Shown: positions 1 to 10,351 of the stretch, piece by piece
How positions within the stretch are numbered: position 1 is the first letter of the stretch
Layout: every line of letters starts with the position of its first letter
Source of the DNA: G965222335 sp965222335
GTDB lineage: Bacteria > Pseudomonadota > Gammaproteobacteria > Pseudomonadales > Halieaceae
Assembly: GCA_965222335.1 (NCBI GenBank)
Contig: OZ244944.1
Location: 2,542,001-2,606,000, forward strand
Length of the DNA: 64,000 nt
Reading direction: 5' to 3'
The notes under the pieces: model-generated
Told to the model about the DNA's origin: nothing
The model's database searches: none
Seen by the model: the letters and a program-made list of their open reading frames with translations, nothing else
Position numbers and translations under genes: made by a program

Positions 1-427
<427 letters not shown>

Positions 428-524
428 AACGATAGTGACACTTCTTGATGAGTGCTCACACATTTGTCTTCGTCTTGTACGGTTGATGCGAAAGTAATAT
501 GAGCTCGCTTGCGGGCATTTTTGC

Positions 525-601
<77 letters not shown>

Positions 602-659
602 CCGAAAGTCGAGGTTGGTACTGCAGATTTGTTGAGACACGCCCCGGGGTTGTGCAGAC

Positions 660-751
660 GCGCCGGTAGCTCAGTTGGTTAGAGCGCACCCCGCTCTTTA
701 TGAAACAAAAGGGGGGTGAGGTCGGCAGTTCAAATCTGCCCAGGCCTACCA
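660..751 (+). pseudogene. Broken duplicate of tRNA-Ile with expanded anticodon loop
   Basis: This is a second copy of the tRNA-Ile just upstream. TAGCTCAGTTGG through GCACCCC (667-692) and GGTGAGGTCGG through the terminal CCA (about 715-751) are identical to the intact gene. The 7-nt anticodon loop is replaced by about 20 nt containing CTCTTTATGAAAC, so there is no normal anticodon. The 5' acceptor strand reads GCGCCGG and cannot fully pair with the Ile-type 3' strand CAGGCCT. It looks like a duplication or recombination remnant. A functional tRNA would need splicing of a kind not known for bacteria, so pseudogene is the best call. Confidence 0.8.
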
Positions 752-766
752 AATCGCCGCTACTCT

Positions 767-829
767 TCGTTGCAGCATCACTCGCATAGCAGGCTATGCG
801 TCGCGATACTGCGCCTCGATTAGCAACGA
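767..829 (+). repeat. Imperfect palindromic element in the rRNA spacer
   Basis: The outer arms TCGTTGC (767-773) and GCAACGA (823-829) are complementary. Inside is a tight hairpin, CGCATAGC (783-790) with GCTATGCG (793-800), loop AG. The 63-nt element lies between the broken tRNA copy and tRNA-Ala. It could be a mobile palindromic unit (REP-like) or an RNA processing structure. No second copy was noticed in this window. Confidence 0.5.
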
Positions 830-875
830 TTTGGTTTACTTGGCAGGTTATCGAGATTGCTGCAAGTACGTTTCT

Positions 876-951
876 GGGGCTATAGCTCAGCTGGGAGAGC
901 GCCTGCCTTGCACGCAGGAGGTCAGCGGTTCGATCCCGCTTAGCTCCACCA
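876..951 (+). tRNA. tRNA-Ala (TGC)
   Basis: A 76-nt cloverleaf. Acceptor GGGGCTA pairs with TAGCTCC (one G-U pair), D arm GCTCAGCTGGGAGAGC, anticodon stem CCTGC/GCAGG with loop CTTGCAC (anticodon TGC at 909-911), T arm GGTTCGATCC, encoded CCA at the end. It is the second spacer tRNA of the rRNA operon. Confidence 0.97.
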
Positions 952-1042
952 TCCTTCCCGGGTGGTGAATCCAACGCATCAATAAATCCAGGTTTAAGGG
1001 CTTTTGGACAAGAGTCTTTAAATCTGGTTTTTACGACCGGAC

Positions 1043-1055
1043 AGTTCTTTAACAA
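1043..1055 (+). promoter_or_regulatory. boxA-like antitermination signal
   Basis: AGTTCTTTAACAA resembles the boxA element (TGCTCTTTAACA) that gammaproteobacteria carry ahead of the 23S gene. NusB/S10 bind such sites so that RNA polymerase resists termination in rRNA operons. Its place in the spacer between tRNA-Ala and 23S is the expected one. Confidence 0.6.
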
Positions 1056-1070
1056 GGTAAATCAAGCTGA
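1056..1070 (+). other. Left arm of distal 23S-flanking complementary pair
   Basis: GGTAAATCAAGCTGA is exactly complementary to 4460-4474, on the far side of the 23S gene. A second, proximal pair TTATATGGTCAAG (1312-1324) with CTTGACCATATAA (4311-4323) brackets the mature ends. Together they can form the long stem that RNase III cuts to release pre-23S RNA. The complementarity is seen in the sequence; the processing role follows from established rRNA maturation. Confidence 0.6.
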
Positions 1071-1317
1071 GTCTTTGGATTGTAACCTGAGACTATGACC
1101 TACGGGTTGTGGTGGAAGGAGCGATCCATAGATAAGAAGTTCTTGATGGCGGGTTTCAATTCCCCGCTGTCAAAACGAGTTGTAAATACAACACTGTGAC
1201 TTAAGCGTCACAACATCCGGCGGGCAGGCACTTTGATCGGTGCCTGTCTCAAAGTACCCGACCTATGCTTAAGGGGGTCGGGGAACAGTCTGCGAGATCA
1301 GATGACTTCGGTTATAT

Positions 1318-4319
<3,002 letters not shown>

Positions 4320-4459
4320 ATAATCCAAGTGATCTGCTGCACGCAGTTGAGGTGCAGGGAAGCAGACGACTGTTGGGTGTTGTGATCGAGTCACAGAAGT
4401 TGTGAAGAAGTGGTACTGCAAGTCAGGTACCGAACATGCGGCGCGTTAGAACTGACAAA

Positions 4460-4474
4460 TCAGCTTGATTTACC
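4460..4474 (+). other. Right arm of distal 23S-flanking complementary pair
   Basis: TCAGCTTGATTTACC is the exact reverse complement of 1056-1070. It lies in the 23S-5S spacer. See the left arm for the proposed role in pre-23S processing. Confidence 0.6.
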
Positions 4475-4536
4475 GACTTATTTGACGAGAGTAGGCGGCA
4501 CTGAGGTGCGTGAGACCGAAACCCGTCAAGCCAGTT

Positions 4537-4655
4537 TGCCTGGCGACAATAGAGCATTGGAACCACCTGACTCCATTCCGAACTCAGTAGTGAAACGATG
4601 CATCGCCGATGGTAGTGTGGGGTCTCCCCATGTGAGAGTAGGTCATCGCCAGGCT
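4537..4655 (+). rRNA. rrf: 5S ribosomal RNA
   Basis: About 119 nt. The terminal stem GCCTGGCGA (4538-4546) pairs with TCGCCAGGC (4646-4654). The loops GAACTCAGTAGTGAAACG and GATGGTAGTGTGGGGTC match the bacterial 5S consensus. It lies about 217 nt after the 23S end and just before the operon terminator. Confidence 0.95.
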
Positions 4656-4665
4656 CCTAAAAAAG

Positions 4666-4703
4666 AAAACCCCTGCAGCAAAAGCTGCAGGGGTTTTGTT
4701 TTT
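4666..4703 (+). terminator. Rho-independent terminator of the rRNA operon
   Basis: A perfect 14-bp stem, AAAACCCCTGCAGC (4666-4679) with GCTGCAGGGGTTTT (4684-4697), loop AAAA, followed by GTTTTTT. It starts 11 nt after the 5S gene. Confidence 0.95.
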
Positions 4704-4706
4704 TAG

Positions 4707-5138
4707 GATGCGTGATTCTCTCTTCCGTCCAGACGCAGCCCGCAGGGCTGCCATGTGAAAAGCCCTGCACCACCGGTGCGGGCTTTAAGCGCCGCAGGCG
4801 TCCCGCAGGGATAGCGAGCAAAGCTCGCTACTTAAAGTAGGTCATAACCAAGCCGCAGGCTTGGCACCAACGCGCCCTCCGTGGCCCCATTTATGGCCGA
4901 ATTCATTCCGCCAACGGCGCTACGGGAGCCAGGTCACACCCAATAATGCGGGCCAGGTCCCCAAAAGCCGAAGGCTTGGCCCCAACGCGCACCCGGCGCG
5001 ACTATCAACGCTCCCCAAGCCCCAACAACGCCACCTTCAAAGCAGGGCATAGCGCAGCCACGGTGCGCACCCCCCTGTACACCCGCCCCCCCACCCCCTA
5101 GAATCACGCGTTTCTCCGAGCACCTCCAAGAGCCTCCC
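4707..5138. repeat. Gene-free stretch rich in small palindromes
   Basis: No convincing gene is seen in these 432 nt. Several compact hairpins are: AAAGCCC...GGGCTTT with inner GCACC/GGTGC (4759-4786), TAGCGAGC/GCTCGCTA (4812-4830), CCAAGCC/GGCTTGG (4848-4864) and a related CCAAAAGCC/GGCTTGG (4961-4979). The last two belong to a near-direct repeat (4850-4877 and 4965-4993) sharing GGCTTGGC-CCAACGCGC. TAGAAT at 5099-5104 could be a -10 box for the next gene, without a clear -35. Confidence 0.5.
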
Positions 5139-7004
5139 ATGAGCGACCAGCCCCAGATCTCCTATTCCTTCCAGATGCAAACAGACACGGCACCCGAAGT
5201 AACGGCGCCAGCTGGGACAGAGGAGACCCTGCTAGCCGCAGATCGCTACGACAGCTGCCCGGTCGATGGCGGTGTGCTGCTTGTAGGTCAGACTACCGGC
5301 GGCCAGATGCTGGTGCAGCCTGAGGTGGAGACCGTGTTGCAGCACTGTATGGTGTTTCGCACGCTGCGGGAGCACGCAGAGCATCTGGTGTCAGTTATTC
5401 CGCAGCTGGGTGGCAACGTCGCGGACGTGATCAGTGTGCTCGAGCAGGTTCACAGTAGCGGCCTGTTTATCACCGCCGACAGCATCTGTGCGCGGATAAA
5501 CCGCGCGGACAATGAGGGCACTGCGCAGGATCGCTGCGTGGGGTTTGTGATTACCTGCGACCGCCCGCAGGCGGTGACGCGCCTGCTCGAATCGATGATG
5601 GCGGGCGCCAGGCTGTCCCGGCTGAAGCGGCTCTATCTGGTCGATGATTCACGTGACCCCGCCAACATGGAACAGAACCGCGAGGCGCTGGCGCAATTCA
5701 ACCTGAGCAGCCCCGTGGCGATGAACTATTTCGGTGCCTCGGAGCAGGCGAGCTTCCTGGAAAGCCTGAAGTCGCGGCTTCCGGGAGACGCCTCTGCCGC
5801 CGTGGACTTTCTGTTCGATCGGGAGCACTGGTCGCCCCTGCCTACCTACGGCCGCAGTCGTTCCCTTTGCCTGCTGCTTTCGGTAGGTGAGCGCTGCATC
5901 GTGATGGACGACGACGTACTTTGCGAGGCACGCCAGACCCCCGGTGCGACGGATGACCTGGGCTTCAGCGACGGTTTCGCCGAGGCCGCTTTTTTTGCCC
6001 ATTCGCGGGAGTGGGAGCAGCTGCATCCGCGGGCGGACTTTGATCCCCTCGCGGGGCACGCCCGCTGCCTGGGGCGGGACCTGGCGGAGGTGTTACGCGA
6101 GTACGGTATGGAGCAGCTGAGCCCGGCGATGTTGCGCGGCGTCAGCGCGTGGCTGTTTTATCCCCTGAGTGCGTCTTCACCGGTGCTGGTGACCCAGTCG
6201 GGTACCCTGGGCGACCCGGGTACGCCGGACAATGCCTGGCTGGGCAATATGACCAGGGATTCCCTGCGGCGCGCACTGTCAGTGCCCAATGGCCTGGGCC
6301 TGGCCCTGGCGACGCGGGAAACCTGGTTGGGCCAGACGCGGCCCACGGTATCCAAGCGCGCGGTGATGTCCCAGGTGACTGGCCTGGACAACCGCCGTCA
6401 CCTTCCCCCTTACTTCCCGGCGCTGCGAGGGGAGGATCTCCTCTTCGGTGCCCTGCTGGACTTCCTCTACCCCGATTCGGTCGCCCTGGAGTACAACTGG
6501 TCGGTTCCGCACCTGCCGCTGGAAGAGCGGCGCGGGAACCTGGCGGGAGACAGTGTGGTACCGAAGATCGGCCTGCAGCTGGTAGCGAGCTATCTTTCGG
6601 ATGTCAGGCCCGAGGAAGCCTCGGTGAGCTACGCGACCCGGGTCTCTCTCGCTGCGGCCAGGCTGCACCAGCTGGCGGAGATGTCCGACAACATGTTGCT
6701 CGCCCGCCTGCGGCGCAGCGTCTCGCGGGCCCAGGCATTTGCGTTGCAGACCCAGGGAGATCGTCTGCGGGAGACCGGTTCCTGGGATGAGGACTGGCAG
6801 CAGTACCTGAGCAAGAACGTGGCTGCCTGTGGCCAGGCACTGCAGAGGCCGGTGAGTTTTGCAGACCTTCCGGGCGCCGGGGATGAGGACTCCGGCGAAC
6901 GCGTTGCGCGCCATATCCGCCAGGCGGCGGCAGGCTATGCAGATGCCTTGCTGGCCTGGGGCAGTATTCGCAGCGCTGCCGCAGGACTGGTCAATGAGAG
7001 CTGA
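5139..7004 (+). CDS. Glycosyltransferase-like protein with possible PqqD-like N-terminal domain
   Basis: A 621-residue soluble protein with no signal peptide or membrane helix. Residues about 40-120 (VLLVGQ...VLQH...LREH...GLFI) have the spacing of a small PqqD-like winged-helix domain; this is tentative. From about 133 the pattern FVITCDRP...RLYLVDDS resembles the start of a GT-A fold, and IVMDDDVLCEA near 255 provides a DxD-type metal/nucleotide-sugar motif. The C-terminal 300 residues are mainly helical and unrecognised. The start ATG has only a weak ribosome-binding site. It stands alone after the rRNA operon, facing a minus-strand trio. The sugar donor and acceptor are unknown, and the glycosyltransferase assignment itself rests on fold-like motifs only. 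Confidence 0.6.
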   Translation: MSDQPQISYSFQMQTDTAPEVTAPAGTEETLLAADRYDSCPVDGGVLLVGQTTGGQMLVQPEVETVLQHCMVFRTLREHAEHLVSVIPQLGGNVADVISVLEQVHSSGLFITADSICARINRADNEGTAQDRCVGFVITCDRPQAVTRLLESMMAGARLSRLKRLYLVDDSRDPANMEQNREALAQFNLSSPVAMNYFGASEQASFLESLKSRLPGDASAAVDFLFDREHWSPLPTYGRSRSLCLLLSVGERCIVMDDDVLCEARQTPGATDDLGFSDGFAEAAFFAHSREWEQLHPRADFDPLAGHARCLGRDLAEVLREYGMEQLSPAMLRGVSAWLFYPLSASSPVLVTQSGTLGDPGTPDNAWLGNMTRDSLRRALSVPNGLGLALATRETWLGQTRPTVSKRAVMSQVTGLDNRRHLPPYFPALRGEDLLFGALLDFLYPDSVALEYNWSVPHLPLEERRGNLAGDSVVPKIGLQLVASYLSDVRPEEASVSYATRVSLAAARLHQLAEMSDNMLLARLRRSVSRAQAFALQTQGDRLRETGSWDEDWQQYLSKNVAACGQALQRPVSFADLPGAGDEDSGERVARHIRQAAAGYADALLAWGSIRSAAAGLVNES

Positions 7005-7007
7005 TGG

Positions 7008-7259
7008 CTATTGCGCCAGAGTGTGCCGCTCAACGCTCGCTGCGACCTGGTCGGCGGGCTGCTGACGCCGCGTGTTGATGTTCAGGGTGGCCCACAGGTA
7101 GCAGCGCGAGGTCAGTGCGTTCAGCAGAAGTGCCGCAACCGCCATCGCGACCAGCCAGTGCAGGGCGGACCACTCCGCCCGTAGCAGCCAAATGCCCATC
7201 GCCAAGCCAAGGCAGAACCTGACCAGTCGTTCGGTATTACCCAGGTTGCGCTCAATCAT
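7008..7259 (-). CDS. DUF2892 small membrane protein (copy 1)
   Basis: An 83-residue protein beginning MIERNLGNTERLVR, followed by two hydrophobic helices (about 15-30 and 33-50) and the motif SRCYLW. This is the DUF2892 / YgaP-type inner-membrane domain often tied to thiol or sulfur chemistry. The start ATG at 7259 is chosen over longer forms because GAGG precedes it and the paralogue at 7715-7951 begins the same way. It is the last of three genes: DUF2892, DCC thioredoxin-like, DUF2892. No function is proven for the family. Confidence 0.8.
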   Translation of the reverse strand: MIERNLGNTERLVRFCLGLAMGIWLLRAEWSALHWLVAMAVAALLLNALTSRCYLWATLNINTRRQQPADQVAASVERHTLAQ

Positions 7260-7291
7260 GCCAGTACCCTCGTTGTCTGCGTTACAGATAT

Positions 7292-7325
7292 GTTGACAGT
7301 CGAGGTGTATACGACGGTTGACAGT
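7292..7325 (-). promoter_or_regulatory. Two 9-bp direct repeats upstream of DUF2892 copy 1
   Basis: GTTGACAGT occurs at 7292-7300 and again at 7317-7325, a 25-bp period. The pair lies in the 118-bp gap between the DCC gene stop and the DUF2892 start at 7259. It could be an operator; no clear -10/-35 pair is visible with it. Confidence 0.3.
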
Positions 7326-7377
7326 GAGCGGATCAGAGAATTTTGTCAGCCGGGCCTGAGGCGTCCGGAAATCCGGA

Positions 7378-7743
7378 TCAGCCGTAGAGGCGGCGATAAC
7401 GCCAGCGCGCCCACGCATCATACGCCCGGCGCGCAACCGGTCCCAGCAGTGGCCAGTTCAGCCAGGCGAGGAGCCAACCGAAGCGGGTGTGGCGCCACAC
7501 GTGCAGGTTGGCATCGAGTCCCCGCAAGACCAGCCCTTCCGTGGTTTCGAAGTGCAGGGTCTGCAGGAGTTGCTCGCGGTTGTAAGGACAGGCTTCAGTT
7601 TGCACATGGATATCGCTGAAGGCGACGTTATCACCAGTGGCTTCCCGCAGGCGATCGATCTCACGCACGCAAATGGGGCAGTTTCCGTCGTAATAGAGCG
7701 TGCCGCCCGCGGGTTCAGGCGCAGTCACGCTGCCGCCCGGCAC
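7378..7743 (-). CDS. DCC-family thiol-disulfide oxidoreductase (DUF393)
   Basis: About 121 residues. The family signature YYDGNCPIC (DxxCxxC) lies near the N-terminus, a thioredoxin-like CxxC centre. RREID-like and LHVWRHTRFGWL segments follow, as in DUF393 proteins. GTG at 7743 is preferred because AGGGG lies 8 nt upstream; GTG at 7728 is an alternative, and an ATG at 7809 would overlap the upstream gene heavily. It overlaps the stop of DUF2892 copy 2 by 29 bp, suggesting co-translation. The substrate is unknown; pairing with DUF2892 proteins suggests a membrane-linked redox role (inference). Confidence 0.8.
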   Translation of the reverse strand: MPGGSVTAPEPAGGTLYYDGNCPICVREIDRLREATGDNVAFSDIHVQTEACPYNREQLLQTLHFETTEGLVLRGLDANLHVWRHTRFGWLLAWLNWPLLGPVARRAYDAWARWRYRRLYG

Positions 7744-7951
7744 ACTCGGACCCCTGGCACGTGTTAATGTCGAAGATGTACCAGAGGTAGCAGCGCGAGA
7801 ATATGCCATTGAGGATCAGCGCCACGGATATCGCGACCACAAACCACTCCACGCCGTTAAGGTCTGGCCGGGTGACGGCCCAGGCCCCCATCGTGAGCCC
7901 CAGCAGCAGTCGCACAACGCGTTCAATGTTACCCAGATTCTGTTCTATCAC
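7715..7951 (-). CDS. DUF2892 small membrane protein (copy 2)
   Basis: A 78-residue paralogue of 7008-7259. It shares MIExNLGNxERxVR, two hydrophobic helices, the SRCYLW motif and the following DINT segment, and ends in a Cys-containing tail (CQGSEC). A GAGG-type ribosome-binding site precedes the ATG. It is the first gene of the DUF2892-DCC-DUF2892 trio and diverges from the exported unknown at 7996. Confidence 0.8.
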   Translation of the reverse strand: MIEQNLGNIERVVRLLLGLTMGAWAVTRPDLNGVEWFVVAISVALILNGIFSRCYLWYIFDINTCQGSECAGRQRDCA

Positions 7952-7995
7952 GGCAGATACCTCCTCGTTGCCGTTAATACGCGCTTGTTTACGCC

Positions 7996-9009
7996 ATGCG
8001 TGTTAGCCCGGATCAAGTGCCAGTGAGGACGCAAGCCGGACGGCGGCTGCGCGCCTGCAGGCGCCTGGTCGCTCGCTACGGGCTGATGTTGTTCCTGGCT
8101 GGCGCCGGGCGGGGTCTCGCGACGCCCGCTGAAGAGGTGGCTGACCAGCCCCTGTCCAGCTTTGATCGTCTGGTCCTGGCACTTGGAGAGGCGGAAACTG
8201 GGGAGCGCGTGAGCTTTGCCCGGTCGGCCCTCGGGGCTCTGGTAGAGGTGTATATCGCCGAGGTCGACCTGGCGCGCAGCGAGATGGCCGCGGATCCCGA
8301 CAGCAATCGGGATAGCGCTGTCTGGGTAGGCGCGGTGGACGCCTACGTCGAGCGTTTACTCGAACTGCTGGCCGGGCTTGAGGGCGAGGTCACGCCACCG
8401 GTGCAGCTGTTTGCGCCGGTCACTGCGGGGGGCGTACTCCTGCAAGTTGCAGGGCAACAGATAATCCTGGACCACCCACGCCAGGCTCAGCAGGAAGTTT
8501 ACGAACAGTTAGTACTTGCTGACTTCTGCAGCGCTCGAGACTGCCGAAGGCTTCTGAAGGCAAACCCAGCGCAACCGGCCCAGCCGATTCCCGTCACAGC
8601 CCAGGCGGTGCCGGTGAGTTACAACTTTACCGCTGGTGGCTCTGCCTGTAGTGCCCGGGGCGTGACGCTGGAGTTTGCACAGGGCTACAATATTGCGAGG
8701 GTTCGCGACATTTGCGCCCAGTTTCATGCTGAACTGGCAGCCCTGGAACTGGAAGTTCGGTGGCAGGGTCGACGTGGCGTGGTGCCTGAATGGGATTCGA
8801 TGTCGCTGGGGCGGCGGGCAGACCGGCCGGGGCACGTGCTACAGCTTAACCGGGCCGGCGACGCCGTGCTGCTGCCGCTGCCCCTGCTGGCCGGCAGTGA
8901 CTCGGGCTTAAAACGCATTACCCCGTGGTTGCGCGAGCGCCTGGCCGGCGGGAATCCCGAACTTAAATTGTTCGCCAGCGATCTGGGTTGGTCTGCGGCC
9001 GCCGATTGA
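7996..9009 (+). CDS. Exported protein of unknown function
   Basis: 337 residues. A basic N-terminus is followed by a hydrophobic stretch (LMLFLAGAGRGLA, about residues 30-43) that reads as a signal peptide with cleavage near LATPA. The mature part is acidic and helical and has three clustered Cys (FCSARDC near 177, then ACSARG), perhaps a disulfide pair. I do not recognise the family. No strong ribosome-binding site precedes the first ATG, so the start is uncertain and internal GTG codons are alternatives. It stands alone between the DUF2892 trio and the c-di-GMP pair. Confidence 0.6.
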   Translation: MRVSPDQVPVRTQAGRRLRACRRLVARYGLMLFLAGAGRGLATPAEEVADQPLSSFDRLVLALGEAETGERVSFARSALGALVEVYIAEVDLARSEMAADPDSNRDSAVWVGAVDAYVERLLELLAGLEGEVTPPVQLFAPVTAGGVLLQVAGQQIILDHPRQAQQEVYEQLVLADFCSARDCRRLLKANPAQPAQPIPVTAQAVPVSYNFTAGGSACSARGVTLEFAQGYNIARVRDICAQFHAELAALELEVRWQGRRGVVPEWDSMSLGRRADRPGHVLQLNRAGDAVLLPLPLLAGSDSGLKRITPWLRERLAGGNPELKLFASDLGWSAAAD

Positions 9010-9117
9010 AACCACGCTCGGCCTGGATTCAAAATGGTGGAATTCTTTCACGATGGTAAGGGTTTTTCTCCGTGGCTCCGGTAACATGATGTTGGGCAGA
9101 TGCTTGGGGCTTGATTA

Positions 9118-10347
9118 ATGATCGGCATCGAGAAGGTATACAGCGAAGATCTTGAAGTAGGCATGTACGTGTCTGCCCTGGACAGGCCGTGGCTGGAAAC
9201 CCCGTTTGCGCTGCAGGGCTTTCGCATTGCTTCAGAGAAGGACCTGTCCCGGGTGCGAGAGCTCTGTCAGTACGTATACGTCGACGTCGAAAAGAGCGAG
9301 CAGTCTGCAGCACCCAGGCGGCAAAACCTGAGCAGTCGCCCCAGGCGCAGCGCGCAGGAGCTGTTTGGCAAGCGGAAGCTGCAGGTCTATGCAGACAAGG
9401 CTGAATGGTCCGAAGAGTTCCCACGGGCGCGCGAGGCAGTGTCTACCCTGTCCGATGGTATCGAAGACGTGTTCCGCAATGTCAGCGAAGGCGGCTCCCT
9501 GGATGTGCTGCGAGTGCGCAAGTCGGTGGATCCGATGATCGACAGCATTGCGCGCAACCCTGATGCCTGCATCTGGCTGGCGCGGTTAAAGCAGCAGGAT
9601 CAATACACCTACCAGCACTCCCTGGGCGCTTCGATCTGGGCGGTGGCCCTGGGACGTCAGCTGGGCCTCCCTCGTGCGGATCTGCGTTCCCTGGCGATAG
9701 GTGGCCTGCTGTTTGATCTGGGTAAATTGCGGATCGATCCCGATCTGCTGCACGCTAATCGCTCGCTCACGGATGCCGAGTTCGAGCAGGTGCGGGGACA
9801 CGTGGCTCTCGGCGTGGAAATGGTGCGTGACAGTGGCCTGATGAACCAGGACGTCATGGACATGGTGGCTCATCACCACGAGCGGCATAACGGGTCGGGT
9901 TATCCACAGGGTCTGGCCGGGGACCAGATACCGGTTTTTGCCCGTATTGCCGCCATTGTGGATTGCTATGACGCGATCACCAGCCATCGCAGCTACGCCC
10001 GGGCTACATCGCCCTCGGCAGCGATCAAGATGCTCTATGATTGGCGCGACGTGGACTTTCAGGCGGAACTGGTCGAAGAGTTCATTCAGGCAGTGGGCAT
10101 CTATCCCGCGGGTTCGCTGGTGGAACTGTCTTCGGGTGAAGTGGCTGTGGTGATATCCGAGTACCGTACCCGGCGGCTGCGCCCTCGCGTGATGGTACTG
10201 CTGGACGCCAATCGCGAGCCCGTGAACGACATGCGCGTCGAGGACCTGGTGCAGGAAACCACGATCGCCGACGGCAAGCCGCTGGAGATTGTGGGCAGCC
10301 TGGAACCGGAAGCCTACGGCATCGATATGTCGAGCATCCAGTTATAA
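9118..10347 (+). CDS. HD-GYP-type protein with degenerate HD motif
   Basis: 409 residues. The N-terminal 100 or so match DUF3391 (IEKVYSEDLEVGMYVSALDRPW), which usually precedes HD-GYP. The HD-GYP domain spans about 150-330: HSLGAS, then LLFDLGK where active members have HDIGK, a downstream His (HVALG), and HHERHNGSGYP for the HHExxDGxGYP signature. Phe replaces the metal-binding His of the HD pair (codons TTT GAT at about 9713-9718). HD-GYP enzymes hydrolyse c-di-GMP with a di- or tri-iron centre, so this one may be inactive and act as a sensor or scaffold. It is followed after 4 nt by a GGDEF-EAL gene. Confidence 0.85.
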   Translation: MIGIEKVYSEDLEVGMYVSALDRPWLETPFALQGFRIASEKDLSRVRELCQYVYVDVEKSEQSAAPRRQNLSSRPRRSAQELFGKRKLQVYADKAEWSEEFPRAREAVSTLSDGIEDVFRNVSEGGSLDVLRVRKSVDPMIDSIARNPDACIWLARLKQQDQYTYQHSLGASIWAVALGRQLGLPRADLRSLAIGGLLFDLGKLRIDPDLLHANRSLTDAEFEQVRGHVALGVEMVRDSGLMNQDVMDMVAHHHERHNGSGYPQGLAGDQIPVFARIAAIVDCYDAITSHRSYARATSPSAAIKMLYDWRDVDFQAELVEEFIQAVGIYPAGSLVELSSGEVAVVISEYRTRRLRPRVMVLLDANREPVNDMRVEDLVQETTIADGKPLEIVGSLEPEAYGIDMSSIQL

Positions 10348-10351
10348 CAGC

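Noticed and set aside
9010..9117. c-di-GMP riboswitch ahead of the HD-GYP gene
   Set aside because: Only 108 nt are available and the conserved GEMM core was not found.
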